Assembly (NCBI RefSeq): GCF_001649575.2
Contig: NC_051434.1
Coordinates: 9,550,412-9,614,411 of the forward strand
Reading direction: 5' to 3'
Length of the DNA: 64,000 nt
From: Kryptolebias marmoratus
Lineage: Eukaryota > Chordata > Actinopteri > Cyprinodontiformes > Rivulidae
Part shown: positions 40,601 to 55,600 of the stretch, piece after piece
Layout: every line of letters begins with the position of its first letter
Position numbering within the stretch: the first letter of the stretch is position 1
Notes under the pieces: generated by a model
The model's database searches: none
Told to the model about the DNA's origin: nothing
The model's input: only the letters and a program-made list of their open reading frames with translations
Translations under genes and position numbers: made by a program

Positions 40601-43600
40601 GATGGGAACCACATTGAGGAAGGGTTGCAGCAGAGTCTCATTTAGCGCAACACCCTCCGTCCACACCCTCACCTCGGTCTCAAACCAAAGCCACAGCCCG
40701 CTGCATGCCACATCACCGGCGCTTATTGTGGGATAGAAGAGTTTTCACGGAGAGATCCAGTGTACGCAACTAAAACTTGACGGGTAATGTTTTACAGCTG
40801 TTCAGCAAAACCCCATAAGAAGCAAATGTTGGTGTAATTTGTTTCAAGAAACCTGCAGATACAAAGGCACGGGGTGTGTCTGATCCTGAGGCAATCACTA
40901 CAGAGAAAAGTTAAGCTCAGCTGGTGTTTAAGACACTGCTCATTACACTTGTCAAACCCACCAAGAAAACAGTTTTAAAAAAAGGTATACAACAACATTT
41001 TGACACAATAGCTACCTTTTTTTATAAGCAAATCAAACAAATTAAAGGAAATACAGAACATAAACGAACAGGAAATCTTATTTAATCCATATGATTTCTA
41101 CCAATCCAACTCAGGCAATTCATGTACGTGTTTTATGTTTCATTTTTCTTACTAAAACTGCTACCAGTGTTCTTCAGATTGGACAGATGAAGGGCAGAAA
41201 AGACCATTCAGTCATTTAAATAAACTGTTCCAAGTTAGCTCTAAAAGTTATTTATTTTTTTGGTTGGTTTTCACAACCTATTAAATAGCCTTAAGTTAGG
41301 AAACCAGAGCACCATGCAAGTAAACTCAACTTGGACAACTGTGCTGTTTAGTTAGAAGATTCTTATCTTTGTGGTATTGATCTGCAGTCCACATGAAAAG
41401 GAAATGGAGGATGTTTGTTTGCCATTAAAGATCGCAGATAAAAACCAAGTTTTTCATAAAACAAGCCAAGCTCATGAAAATGTCAATAAATAGCCAGCCT
41501 TCTAGGTCTGGGTTCTGACAAGTGTGTGCGACACAAGTGAGTTGATGAGATGAGGTTTATTTTAAAAGAAATTTAAAAAATTAAAAAAAAAAAAAAAATT
41601 AAATTAAAAATTAAAAATAGTTTACCAAAAAGTCCTTAACTGTGTTTATTCCTCTCATCATGGACAACAAGTCCTGTGAATTTGGAGACATTTGTTCTTT
41701 TTTTGCAAAAGTTACCAGGGGGGGAACCAAATATTTCAGCCGTCTGAAATAATCTGTTCCCCCTCTAAAACACNNNNNNNNNNNNNNNNNNNNNNNNNNN
41801 NNNNNNNNNNNNNNNNNNNNNNNNNNNNNNNNNNNNNNNNNNNNNNNNNNNNNNNNNNNNNNNNNNNNNNNNNNNNNNNNNNNNNNNNNNNNNNNNNNNN
41901 NNNNNNNNNNNNNNNNNNNNNNNNNNNNNNNNNNNNNNNNNNNNNNNNNNNNNNNNNNNNNNNNNNNNNNNNNNNNNNNNNNNNNNNNNNNNNNNNNNNN
42001 NNNNNNNNNNNNNNNNNNNNNNNNNNNNNNNNNNNNNNNNNNNNNNNNNNNNNNNNNNNNNNNNNNNNNNNNNNNNNNNNNNNNNNNNNNNNNNNNNNNN
42101 NNNNNNNNNNNNNNNNNNNNNNNNNNNNNNNNNNNNNNNNNNNNNNNNNNNNNNNNNNNNNNNNNNNNNNNNNNNNNNNNNNNNNNNNNNNNNNNNNNNN
42201 NNNNNNNNNNNNNNNNNNNNNGAGGACAAATAATACCTTTTCTGTTCAAATTGCCAACCCGCCACAGTGGCCTGTGTGTTGATCAAATTCACCCGCCACT
42301 TCAAATATTTACCCGCATTTGGCCGGTGGCGGGTGCTAATTTCCGGCCCTGATTTACTTTATAGGTAGGAGTACTATACAAGCTCTAAAACAGCTTGGTA
42401 GATGAAAACCAGAATCTGCCATAAGAATCTTTTTGATATTTTGTCCTGCAGCATTACAACCCCACCTTCTAGTACCACAGCCATAAAGTAATTGTCTAAC
42501 ACAGCTGCTTGAACCCATGACAGCAGAAAACACCACTTTAACCAACCATAGTGGGGTCAGGGGACAGGGGTCAGAGGTGAAAAGACGGCTTCTGGATGAC
42601 TTCTTAAGTCCGTGGTTGCCTGTTCGTCTGCACAATGTGACACTGAAGGAATGTGGTGGTTAAAAGTAGATGGAGACATGAAGGCCTGTGCTGCTTTGAC
42701 CTACAGCAACTTGCTGTTTCACGCTCGCCGTGACGGTGATAAAATCCATCTCTGGGATGTTGTTGAAAACGTTTAACAGAACCTGAAAATGTGGCCAAAA
42801 GAAAAAGGCCAATGAGAAGCTAGTGGCAAATTGGTTTCTTTTTGGTTTTCGGGCCTTATTAAATGCCCCATGCTGTTTTTAAACTTACAAACGAAAGGGA
42901 AAAGAGGAAAGCCGGGCTTTGTTCCAACGAGGCCCACCTCTAGTTAAGCAAAGCTGTGAAAACAAGGTGTTTTAAGGTTTTAACACTTTTCCCAAAGTCT
43001 TCCATTAAAACACAAGAATTTGAGAGTTTTATGATCAACCATTAGGATGTCTCAACTGGTTTGTTCCTGGCAGGTCTTCTTGCTTTCACCACTAACTCAC
43101 CACAACTAAAATCACAGCTGAAGCCGTCTCACATCTTAACTTTTGGTACATTTTTATGCAATTTGCGAGTAAAAGAAAACAGGAATAAATGAAGTTATTC
43201 AACAGGAAATATGTTTAAAGTGCAGGGCTGACTGTTTTTATTAATTAACGTTAAAAGGTGGGCTTCTAGAGACAAACGTGAGCGGTTCGTGTGAAACACA
43301 GCAGCGTCGTAATCACTCCTCAGATGTTCGGACTAATGATGTTTGAAGAGGTGTTTGGGGCCGGGGTCGTGTGCGGTATTTCACACAGGGCTTTGTGAAA
43401 ACTGGCACACTGCGCCAAGACAGGTATAAGAAATATACTCGACAAAAACAGGCTGATGTCAGGAGAAAACCAAACTAGCCTTTAAAACCAGAACCGATGA
43501 GGATTTTAAATATAAATAGTGTGGAATATATCGTGGAGACATAATGCCTAAATAGTGTAGTAAATGAGCATGTCTGGCTGTGTAATAAATAAAAAATAGG

Positions 43601-46600
43601 TGCTTTTTGGGCAGTAAAAAAGAAAAACTTGTATAACATTATTCTTTCTCATCATCATAACGATTAAAGAGAATAAACAAGTTTATAAGTTCATTTAAAA
43701 TGCAGCTTAATAGCTTAATAGGAGAAAAGTCCCCTTATTTATGTGGCCGAGGGACAGAATAAACACTTTAGTGGTGGTCCCCCACAGTTATGACCCTCTG
43801 TGATGATATATTTATTTGGAGATATGACCCCAGACACTAGTAGCCCAGCAGAGATTCTTTGGAAAACACACAGCCTTTTCACACTGCTCCACATCGTGCA
43901 CCGAAACTCAAGAATGTAAAACCCTCCGACTATTATTAAAAAATATTTACCAAACTTCTCCTTTTGCATAAGCATGCGGTCTTGCTACATTTAACAAAAT
44001 ATCCTTGCAGCTGTAAGGGAATCAGATCTAGTTACATTGCTAATAACTTGGTTCTGCTCCCCAAAAAGGGACAAGTTACAGCAAGTTTCAAAGAATAGTT
44101 GGAGATGGGTTTTTGGAAACATGCTCGCCTGCAGAAAATTACATAAAGAAAAATTGGTATTAATTCAAAATGGGAGAGATTTATTCCTTAAAATGTTAAC
44201 TTTTGGTTTGACAAGAGCTCTGGGTCAAGAAGCACAGCAGAATAATGTGCCAGCTGTCAGTCTGAAACCACTTCTGGAGATGCAGGAGGTTCACGAGACG
44301 ACAAAGTATATTCATCTCCAGAATACAGAAGATGCCTGTAACCGCCTGCAGCTGTGTCCGAAGCACATCCAGCTACAGTCCATCTATGCATGTGACATTC
44401 CTGCACCCGGACAACCCCCTCCAGCCCCCCATCTCGTCTTCGTCCAAGCGTGACAAAGTTGCTTAGTGACAGCAGAGACTACAATCACAGTTAAATGGGA
44501 GAGACAAGGCTCATAAAGAGAATAGTGCGGGACTCTGCTGCCTTTTGCATTAGGTCACTGGATGCTGTGGCAGTGGGCTTTACTCTGGGCCCCACAGACA
44601 GAAATTAAAAAACACACACACACACATACAGCTGGAAGATCCCCACTTTCAAACCCAGCAGTTTTAATGGCAGGAAGTACAAAGGGACGAAACATCACAT
44701 GACAAAGCACATCCTTGCAGGACAAAACATTCTGACCCTGCACAATGCAGTTCAGTAAGCATGCTGTCTGTGAAACATTTCTCTTTTTTTCCTGCTTGCA
44801 TTAGAAAAGAAAAGATTTAATGAAATGCAGAGCACTCTGTATAACCCAGTGTGGGTCAGAAATAAGTTTACATGCACACCAGCAGTAACACCCCCCAATA
44901 TCCAAACAGAAAAACAAGCTGTATTCAGTATTTCTTTTCCACTCTTTTGACTAACAACACTTCGTCAATTTGTCCAATACAAGGTGCAAATAAACAAGTA
45001 TTCTTGGAGGGAAATGGGAACTATCTGTGTGTTTAAAAGGTCAGGGCTTTTATCCAACACTAACATTAAAAAAAAGAATCCAAACAGAATAAAGGAACAT
45101 TTTTTAAACATGCAAACATATTTCACATTCTTGCAGGGGAGGTTCAGGCAGGGCCTGGAGTGGAAATTGGAGGAGCTAAATAAATATACCAGATTATAAT
45201 AGACAGCTGCACTGAAGTTTGAGCTTTAATTCTGCACAACCTTTACACCAGTATGTGTATGCAACATTATACAAAAGGAATAAATTCACAAAAGTGACAG
45301 GATATAAAAAGATAACTTTACCCATGAAGTGAATCTTATATTTCCACCTTATCTGTTGTAGATGGCTCTTTGATTGACCTCAGTTCGGAGAAACAGTTCA
45401 TTTCTAGAGGCTGCACTGGAAGTGCTACAGCTAGCTGTTGCTGTTTGCATTTTTAATTAACCACAGTTCTATGTAACTAACCATGCAATGTAAAATTTAC
45501 ATAAATCTAAAAGTTACACAATTGCCTTTGCAGAAAGTGCTATGGATAACTTTTAAATTAGTTGTTGCAGGACAGTAGCAATGCATTGGGTTTTGTGCTT
45601 GGACTTAAAACTCAAACAGTTTGTAGAGCCATCTACGCCAGGTAATATATTAATTGTTCATAACCTTTCCACAGAACCTACTTCGAAAGGTCCAAATTAT
45701 TTTTCAGATAATGACAAACAGAATAAACTCTCCTTGAACTGCCAAGAAACAAGAGGTATAATATGCTGCCCACTGCCCTGCAGTGGCTTGTAAACTCTCA
45801 TTTCAACTCCTACACTCAGACAGACTAATCAATCCAGTCAGAATTAGACTATTTTTTCAAATTGGGAATGTTGAAAGAGCTATGTGCAACAAATAAGATG
45901 TTAATTGTTGTTAATCACAACCTTTTCACAGAATCCAACATTAAAAAGGTTTAAACTATCCCTTTAATTAAAAATAAATAAATCCCACGCAGAAGAATAA
46001 GTGCATTTTCCTTCAACCTGCTCATCAGACTGGGGAAAAAACAAACAAACAACCCATAAAACCTTGAAATTAATGCAGATACACAATCATCCATATCGAC
46101 AGCATACTTCAGGTAGATTAAAAAAAAAGATTTCAGGGTCAGATTTGCCTTGCACCAAAACTGTCTGCAAAAGAACAAGAAAGAAAAGCGCTGGTTTGAT
46201 CTCCTGATAAACCCTTTTGTGTGCATTTACAGTACAAGCTGTGCAGCATTTTGCACGCACCCCCATTCATTCCCACTCTGCCATCAGTCACTGCAGCACA
46301 CAGAGGCCGGGCTGCACATCTGGGACAAGTTAAAAAAAAGGAGCTGCCTCGACTTCGCCGTCCTGGCCCGGCCTGTGTAGTGTGCTGGGGTGTGGAGGGA
46401 GTCGCAGGTTTAAGATTTGTTGAGGGGAAGTGGAGTGCCTTTAAAAGGAGGAGGGAGTGAACGTGTTCACTTGGAAATTAATCTGCTCGAGTGTAAAGGA
46501 GAGCAGAGGCAGATATCCAGCAGTGGGGGAGGAAGGGTGAGACATCAAAGAGGGAGGAAGAGGAGAGAAACGCAGCAGACAGGTCTTGCATTCCTCTGAA

Positions 46601-49600
46601 AGGGAACGATCTACACTCTGTCAAGCGGTTCTGATCATAAAGCGATGTTGAGGTTTTGCCAACTTCCTTTCTTCCATCTTTTTCTGCTTTTAAAGCAGCT
46701 GCCTCTCTCATGCTTCCAAGCCCCCAAACACATGCTGTTAGTTTAAGCTGTCCAGAGTCTCCACTGCCATCTGGCCCACAGGTACCCAGGCTGCTTTCAC
46801 TGCTCACTACATGAGGGAAATATGAACACGTCACTGCTGGATACGAACAAAATCCAAATACTGCGCTCCTGCTGGGTAAAGTGGGGCTTCTGCAGTACGC
46901 TTTTCAATGCGATTACAGACATAAAGACTGAAGGCTCCATCATACTCCGTAAGAAGTCGGTTCGCGGTCACGTGGTTGTGAGATGTTTGTTTTCACAGAC
47001 ACCTTTCATCGTCCACGAGACACTCGGATCAGATCTCCCGGGAAGCTCCTCCCTCCTCCTACAGCGTTAAAATGTCTTTTCAACTCTCCTGTCCTTGTAC
47101 AGATTTTTGCTTCCCTTACTGCGACCAGACACTGAGACAGTACGAATCGTTTGGCGTTTGCAAACGACGAGAACGTGTCTCAATGCTGCCCGGCTGAGGC
47201 GAACTTCCTCCCGACCACCTCAACCACGAAGAGCCGCCTGTGATATTTCCTTCCACAAGTTCTTCATCAAATGACAGTCCTTTTAAGTTCATAGGTTCAT
47301 GAACTTAACGTAAAGTTTTGCTGGAATGATTGTAAAGACGGCTGTATTTTCTAACAGCCTCCAGCAGCTTCTCAGCACAGCAGCAGAAGCAAAATGCTTC
47401 CATTAAAGCTCACCGGTTTTTCCTCATAAACACTCCTACAACAACTTCTGACCAGTCATACAATACTTGGGACAAACCTCTGTGAGAAAAAGTTTGTGCC
47501 GAGAAGTGGCAGACGAAGCTGCTACAAGAACAAAATTACGAAATTTTCATCACGCAACCACGTGTCAGAGCCAAATTCGTGACTTCTCATGGAGGATGGA
47601 AACCGATTGAGACTCAAGTGGCTTCATCAGGACTGCTGAAGTAATATATTCTACAGACGTTTCTGCAAAGAGAGAATTAGAAAGAATCAGGGGAAACAGA
47701 TTCTCGTAGTGCGCTTGTGGCGCAAATCACAGCGACACATGCTTCAGACGTCACCACCTGTTTAAGTCTGTGTGAGCAATTAAAGTGGCTGTGCAGTTGA
47801 GACGGAAATGTTTAAAGCAACAGTTCAGATCTTTTGAAGAGGGGTTCTGCAAAAAGGTTATAAACATTTAATATATGTTGCAGGTAGCTCTTTGATCAAC
47901 CTCAGTTCGAAGACAAAAAAAAATATGTGTAAAAATCACAGCTATGTGGATGAAAATGTATATGAAGCCAGACATTCGGGGGAGAAACTGAGCTAACAAA
48001 GCAACTGCAGAAGCCAATAAACTCTCAGTTCAACTCCCACATCAACTCATCAGTCGAGAGCCTCTTCAAGCACCGGTTTAGGTTTAATAAGTCACGGATG
48101 AGAAGATTTGCTCTCAACTGGACGCTTCTTCAAAATGCTAAATAAAGGGAGCAGAGTTTATGAGCCTACTGAGAAAAAGAATCATAGATCATTTGTAACA
48201 GTAAGTTTATATATAATGTTTTAAATTCATAAAAACAACAACAACAAAAAGAGGAATAAACTGAAGTTCAGACTTTGCAGAGCTAAAATTATTTATGCTC
48301 CTAAACAGCTGAAAAACAACTTTAATAAACGAACAAAAATTAAAAAAATAAAATAAAAACGGAGACAGGAGGAGTGCAAAACAATAAATCAACATGTAAA
48401 AAGAATGCAGTGGTTGCTGCGGAGGGTGGGTAAGCTGAAATATTCTCCACTGTGAAACCCATCTGAATTTAGCCAAACCACAGAGAATTGCAAAAACGAA
48501 GTTTTGTCTATTTGTCTGGCACGCTAACATGGGAACATCTTAATATCTGGAAGCCAGGTCTGGAATTGTACATTTTATTTCACTAACTTTACATGTTTCG
48601 AAACAGAACTTGAGGAAAGTGGTTGTGATACAAAAGGAGACCTAATGAGGTTTAGGATTAAACCTAACTCAAATCCAAATGTTGTATAAACAGAATTAGG
48701 TACCTTTGATTAACAAGCCAGAGGATAATATTCTAAAATTCAATGCAAACTCATAAATCAGTCATCATTTCTCTAACCAACCTTAAATCATTCTGTAGCA
48801 ACATTTTAGTTAATTTTAAAGGTAAAAGCACATGTGTAGGCCTGTGACTTTCTAAAAAATGTATTTTGTGTTTAATGCTTATTATGCTCATCTTTATCAG
48901 ATGTTTACTGTGAATCTATTAAAGTTGGTTTTATCTAACAAAGCGGTTCAGAGCAAATAACTTTCTTGGAATCGGTTCTCTTTCAGCTCACGCCACTAAA
49001 ACCTGCTGCTACAGTATCACCAACTGGGTTTGGAGACCGAAGAAACCAACTAAAATGGCCACCGTTTAAATGTTCAGAGACAAACAGTTCAGTGGTTCCC
49101 AAATTTGGAGTTTGAACCCGACTTTTTGATTGTGGTAGGTCCTAAAATGATCTCCAGAACTCCAGTTAAATCTAAAAATGATTGGTAATAGCAAATTGTT
49201 GCAAGAGTTTGAAACAGTATCCATAAATACAAAAACAAAAGGTATAATGTTTTGTTGAGGCTTGTTTAAGTTTAGCCAGCAGATTTCTAGTTAGGTTTAA
49301 GCAATAAAACTACTTGATTAGGTTTAGAAATGGGTCTTCTACCTAAATCACATATCCTTTTTTAAATGCTGTTATGTTACAGGACACCACTTTATTGGTT
49401 GTCTCAGTGAAAACTCCAAACAGGAGTGCTGAACAACTGCTGACATTTGTTGAACAAGCAGAACAGAAGTAAAAAATCAGCAAAACCTTTGCTGAAATTA
49501 GTAAAACCGTAGCTAAAAGCTACAATTAGCAAGACAGTAGCTAAAAGGAGCATAAGAGGACAAAAACAGCTGCTGAAGTAGATTTCACAGAATGTTTTAA

Positions 49601-52600
49601 AGAAATTGAAGCAATCTCAATGCATTTCTAAGGAACAAAACTTTATAAAGTATAAAAGTTACAAAAAAAACTAAGTCATCAAGTGGAAGTAGTTTGACTG
49701 GAAAATAAAAAAGGATGGAAGAAACAAGAAAGAAAAATAATAGTTCTCACAATAACTTAAATGTCCTTTTTTTTAAACTCCTCTGGAGAACAAACGTCTG
49801 CAGGATTCTGTCTGTGAGTTCATAAAGAGTTTTTTTTTTAAAATAAGTTTAAATAACTTATTTGTCAGTAGAGGAGACCAGCAGGATTAAAAAACAAACT
49901 TGATTAGATTTAAAATTTAGAGCTGGGTCTTATCTTAGCACAAACTCCTGAGGACCCACATCGGCCTTTGAAAACTTTTAGCTTCATCCGTTGTAACCCT
50001 TTGACACTGCTGCTAAAAATCACTTTCTAATCTTATCAGCTGCAGGTAACAGACAACAAGCAGACTAGATGGATTACTGCGTCTAACTCACAAGCCCTCC
50101 TACAAACTTCCAGACGGGCCAAGAAACGCTGGAGGATGCCACATTCAGACAGACGAGTGAGGAAATGAGACGGCCGGGCAAGGAACGGACAAAAATGTCT
50201 CCTGTAAACAGCTGAAAATCCCCAAGTTATCTGTTGCCGGCGTGCAAAATTCAGTGGCGTTTGTGTTCGGGATAAACACGAGGAACGAGAAGGGTTGAGA
50301 CTGAGGACGTCTCGCTGAGAGGGTCTTTCATCAGTTCCCAGGAAACAAGACCCTTTCTCATCCACATCCCTGATGAAAACCATCACCCTTCACGACTTAT
50401 AAGTGGCCAAATAAAATATTGTCTCAGAAGCAGAACAGGATCACTCTCATCCTTATCCAAGCAGAAAAAACACAAACATGCACCTTGTACACTGAAAACC
50501 TCCGCAGTGAAAGCTTTAAGAAAATTTGGGTATATTTTTGGGTCTGTTTAGAAAGAGTTTGGTATGCTGGAGTTTAAACCATGAACGAGGGATATGAAAA
50601 GCCCTTTTGACCTCCAGGTGTGGACACCCCCATGCTCTGAGTATAACTGGACAAGCTTGGACAGGTCTTTTCTCCCCCTGTTTGTCCAGCAGCACCTGAA
50701 ACACCGACTCCCTCTGTTAGACAACCGAACACCATAACACAACACTTCCTGTGTGTGGTGACACATATCCTGGATTCTTCCTGCTCTATTGGCTTCATTT
50801 GTGGTTTACTTTGACAGATTTTTTTTTATTGGGTGGGGTGGGGGGTTGGGGGCGGGGGTCTTTGCCTTCTTTTTCTCTCTCTCACACACAAACACACACC
50901 ATAACAAGAGTGTCTGTGGGAGTATTTCCACATGAGCTGTCAGTGTCCATTGTTTGAGAGTCTCTAGGCCACAATTCGTATCAGGACAAGAGTCAGGGCT
51001 CATTCCTCCCCTCCTCCATTCTTTTCCTTCCTCTCCCATCCTGAACTGCTGAGCTGGCCTGATTCAACCGCCAACTCGTGGCTCTACATGTTTAGAGAAG
51101 GGGGGGAGGGTGGGAGTGATGGGGGGTGAAGGCAGTGTCTTCTCACGGTGTGCCCGTCTACTTCTACCAGGCATCTATGAGTCAGCTCAGGAGCTCTTCA
51201 GACAGATTATTGAAAACTGGCCCAAGGTTGGAAGCTTTAATGAAAAGTTTATTAATGTTCATCGTTTCAGAGCTGAACGATCCAGTGATGCATCTGCTCA
51301 AAATCGAGGAGGACGATTAACAATAATCCTTTTGTATGACTAAGTTAAAAGTATGTGAGAGTATTTTCTTTTTCCTTTCACTCCCCTCCTGTCTCTGGAC
51401 AGAATGAAAGATGCTCTTCTAATATTCAGGGGAAAAAGGTTCTTACATGCTTCACATCAAAGTTTAGGCTGTAAAAAGAGAGTACTTCTGATATTTTTGT
51501 CTCATCACATAAAAACTGGTTTCAGCACAGCAAAGCAGCTCAATCATACCTCCAGGGACTGGTATTTTGAAAAACATAAACAAGACGTGTATGATTTAGA
51601 TGGCAGCTCTTGTGATTGTGACAGCCAATCAGAAAAGCCTTCAGGCTCATTTTTGTCCAATCAAATCACTCCGAGAGATGTTTTTAGCTGAACTACTGAA
51701 CTACTACCAGAACGATGGGGGGCATGACAGTTCGTCTCATTGTTTTAGCCACATGACCTACATCAGGCAACGCACCGAGCTTTGTAAAGGCTTACACGGC
51801 TCCTATAGTACTGTGCACTACTGCTGTAAAACACTGACAGACAGGTGGGGGGGGGTAAAAAGAAAAAACAAACAAACTATTCTACAGATGCAAAGACAAA
51901 ACAAAAGTTCAGATTATTTTAAACCACAATCAGAAAAGGTACTCAGTTTTTTTAAAATCTGTTCCCTTTTCTCATGAAAAACAATCAAAATGAGCTCTTA
52001 TTTCATCAGCAGGGTTTATTCTTGAGAGATCCAGGAAAACTAAACAACCCTAAAAAAAAGGTGAACTCCCCCTCAACCAATGGAGACAGACTATTTCATG
52101 GAAAAGCACTGATGTGTTTGCGAAACAGGTATAGACACAAATGTCTTAAATCTAAATTTCATTTGCCGTAAATACTTCCACATAGGTGATGGGAAATTAA
52201 AGATTCAACTGAAAGTGAGGTTCCACAAGCCAAACTGGAAAACTGATAAAAATAATAAACATGAACCATGTCGGCATACAGGTGGAGTTCATACAGTTCA
52301 GCTCTGTGCAGATCAAATATTTGCATAAGCTCCTATGTTATGTGGATTTAAACTGGATCCATTCAAGCACTGCAAACTTTTCACACCATAAGTTGACCTC
52401 CAATGCTTCATTTTCAAGAGAAGTTGTGTGTTTGCAATGGATGTATGAACAGAGTCCACATTATTACATTACAAATCACTACAGCATTGTAGATTTTTCT
52501 TTGTTTCGCCCGAGTGTTAGCCTTGATACCAGCTGTTAGTATAACCTGCTTTCCTAACTAAGACTTATAAGCAAGCTGAGGGGCTCTGAAGCCAAGCTTG

Positions 52601-55600
52601 CCTGCAGTGAGAGCCTGTTTGCTGCGGCAGAGCTGTCGAGAAGCAGTCAGTCCCTCCTTTGTAATTACAGACTCTCAAAATAACTCTTCATGAAAGGCTG
52701 TCCTCGGTTCATGTTGTGCAAGCCGAGCGTGGATGCAAAAAAACTGCATGATGTCTCTCGAGCCAGACAAAGTGGACATAGTCAAATTCCTTAAAGGATT
52801 AGAAGGGTTTGGAGTACCATGCATTAAAAAACTTCTAACTTTCGCCATGTAAAGCCAATGGAACAAACACTCAAGAGAAATGAGCAAAAAACTTCACTGA
52901 ATGCAAGAATTTGATCTGACGACTGCACTAGTCACCACCAAGTTAACAAATTTGCAGCCAATTTGTGCGCAATGATGATATTAGGTAAACGGGGATTTCC
53001 TCTAAAACATGCAAATCCTTTGCTCAAGCTCACGCGTGTGTTCCCAACTTTTAAAAATGTGAATTAGTGCAAGTTTTTCCACTGTTGCGCACACTCGCAG
53101 TGCATGCCTGGCCTTGTCCACCAGCAGAGCTGTAATTAGGGAGGAACTGCAGTGAGCAGTCTCGCAGCGAGCCGACTCTGCACAAACCAGCAACTCCTCC
53201 CTCAAAAAGCCCCACTAAACGCCCACCCGGCATCCAAACTCCCCGCGCTCTCACAGCCCAAACGTTCACCCTCTTCCCTCACTTTGCTCTGCCAAAACAT
53301 GGCCTGGGAATTTTTTTCTCCGTATCCTCTTGGTAAGCCACTCTCATCATCCCCGTCCTGGAATTTGTGGTTATCACTTTAGGGAGATGCTTAAAACATT
53401 AAAAGGCTAAAAAAAATCAAACATTTAAAGCTTTTCTTCTATAGCTAAGCAATCATGACAAAAAATGAATCATTAAAGGAGTGATAATGTGCTTTTTAAA
53501 CAATATGCTTACCCATTTTCTGACTCGGATATATTAATTTAAAACAAGTTAGCAATAACATCATCAAACTCATATCAATAACAATTCAACTCAAGCCACA
53601 TGACCATCCTCCTGCTTTTGGAAGACTAAACAGTGTACGGCACCCACCAGAGACATGAAACTCTAAAATAAATGGTAACTTTTACCAGGAAAAAGGAAGG
53701 TAAGGGCTGTAAAGGGGTCTAGAATTACTAAGATATGTGGTAAGTATTAGAACAACACTATTTTCTTGTCGATCTCCTGAAAGTAAAGCAACAGACAAGG
53801 AACTAGTGATTCAGTGCTCTTAGAGGATAATCAAACACCTAAAGAACAGAACAGACACCCACACGAAGTCAGAAAGGTTAAGTCAAACACGTCACAGAGC
53901 TCGTTCTACTTTGAAGCCATAAATTAAAGGGAAAAAAAAAAAGCATTTCAGTCTTTATTTTGTCTCTTTGAAGGTTCCAGCTGATGAAGAGAGGCTGAAG
54001 TGGTGGATGTGGCTCAGGAAGCTGTTTGTTTGTCCCCTAAGGAGCGGCTAAATCCATCATACAATTTCCAGAACAAAGCTTGCGTCGATGGAAGATTAAG
54101 TCAATTTTAGCTAATTTTAGCATTTCTGAAATAGAAAGCAGCTGCATATGGAGTTCGTGTTTATGAATGTGGCAAACTGCAAATCAGATGCACATTTTAA
54201 GAGATTTGCAAGTCAAACATGAAAGGAACCATTTGTTCAGCGTCCTAAGAAAATTTATTTCCACACACCCAAAAGTGAACAATGTTGATTAAAGTTTAAA
54301 GAGAAATGAATTAAAAAAAAAGAGAAACATAGTTGGGGTTACTGACACAGACACTCCGGTCCTGTAATGTCTGGAAACTTTATTGTGGGGCAGCAGGGGG
54401 GCGGGGGTGTAGTTCAAAGAAGGGTCGTAAACCAAAATGAAAGCAGGGACTTAGGAAACATAAACAGCAATATAGTTCTGACAAACACAACAAAAGTTTT
54501 AATTAAAATGCAGGCCGTCCCCGTCGACTCAAGAACAAAGAGAGGCATTACTAATGTGTGTGTCAGCTGCAATGAAATAGTTAATTGGTAATCGACGATG
54601 TGCGTTTTCTGATTCTTCTCCATCCAAAACCGATACAAGCCCAGTGAGAATATTTTAAACTGGCCGCATGTTACGAACTGATGCAGGCTTTTTGTGCCAG
54701 CCGACGTGATTTAAAGCATCACTCAAGCTGGTTTTCAGTGGCCTCGCTTTCAGAGGCACAAAGAGGAGCTGCTCCGAGCTTTTACACGGCTGCTGCTGCG
54801 CTGTCCAGCCCCTGGCAGGAACCAGGCCTTTCCATCACACTTTAACCACGACGGACATTGTCTGAGAGAAGGCCACACACAGGTTTTATTAAGAAGCCAC
54901 CCACACACACACACACAACCTAAAAGGTTTAATGACACAGAAAATTCCCCCAGTAGATACGGGGCTTTGTTGGACACAGAAATGCATGGGGACACATTTG
55001 CATCATTTTTTATCAGTGACTAGTTCCTAAAAACGTCACTTGCCTGGAATGAAAGGTTGAACATTTTCTCATGCTGCTGCCTTCTGAATATAACTGGTTA
55101 ATGTTACTAAAATCTTTAAGAAGGTAAAAGTTTTCCTGGCGCTTCACCTAAATGTCCCGTCGGCTCAGAGGATAATTACCACACCAACCTGTGCAGTTTA
55201 CTCTCTTTACCATCAGGCCAACTCCACTGTCTGTGGTTTTATCTTCATTTGTCCTTGGTAGTCAAAGCAGGCCTGAGGTCTCATATGAAAAGAATGAGGA
55301 CTTGGTCTGAGCAGCAGCCTAGAAGAAAATTCCTGCGTGCATACCGAGATGATCAGCCACGCAGGTTGAACTGTGTTGCTGCCATCTTCCTTGGCAGGAA
55401 GAACTGCACACTTTCACCAGTTTCCAGGAAACAAAAACTCAAGAAAAGAAAGAGAAGAGACGCCTTTCACTGAACTCTGTCCTCCACCGGACAACCTAAG
55501 GTTGCTAAAACACAGAACAGACCACGCAGAGAGTCACAGAAAGCTAAGCAACAAGGAGGAAAATATTATATTTTCTTGCGACTGAATGCATTACATCCAA

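Noticed and set aside
41611..42304. Long open frames of about 180-210 codons on both strands
   Set aside because: They run through 448 N and contain almost no real residues.
44037..44453. 138-codon plus-strand frame in pard6g intron 2
   Set aside because: Composition and motifs look random, there is no splice or promoter context, and its upstream part crosses ordinary A/T-rich intron.
47155..47170. CGTTTGCAAACG perfect palindrome
   Set aside because: A 12-base palindrome can arise by chance in 64 kb and no context supports a function.
50036..50386. 116-codon minus-strand frame
   Set aside because: No recognisable motif and no splice context; consistent with chance in a 21 kb intron.
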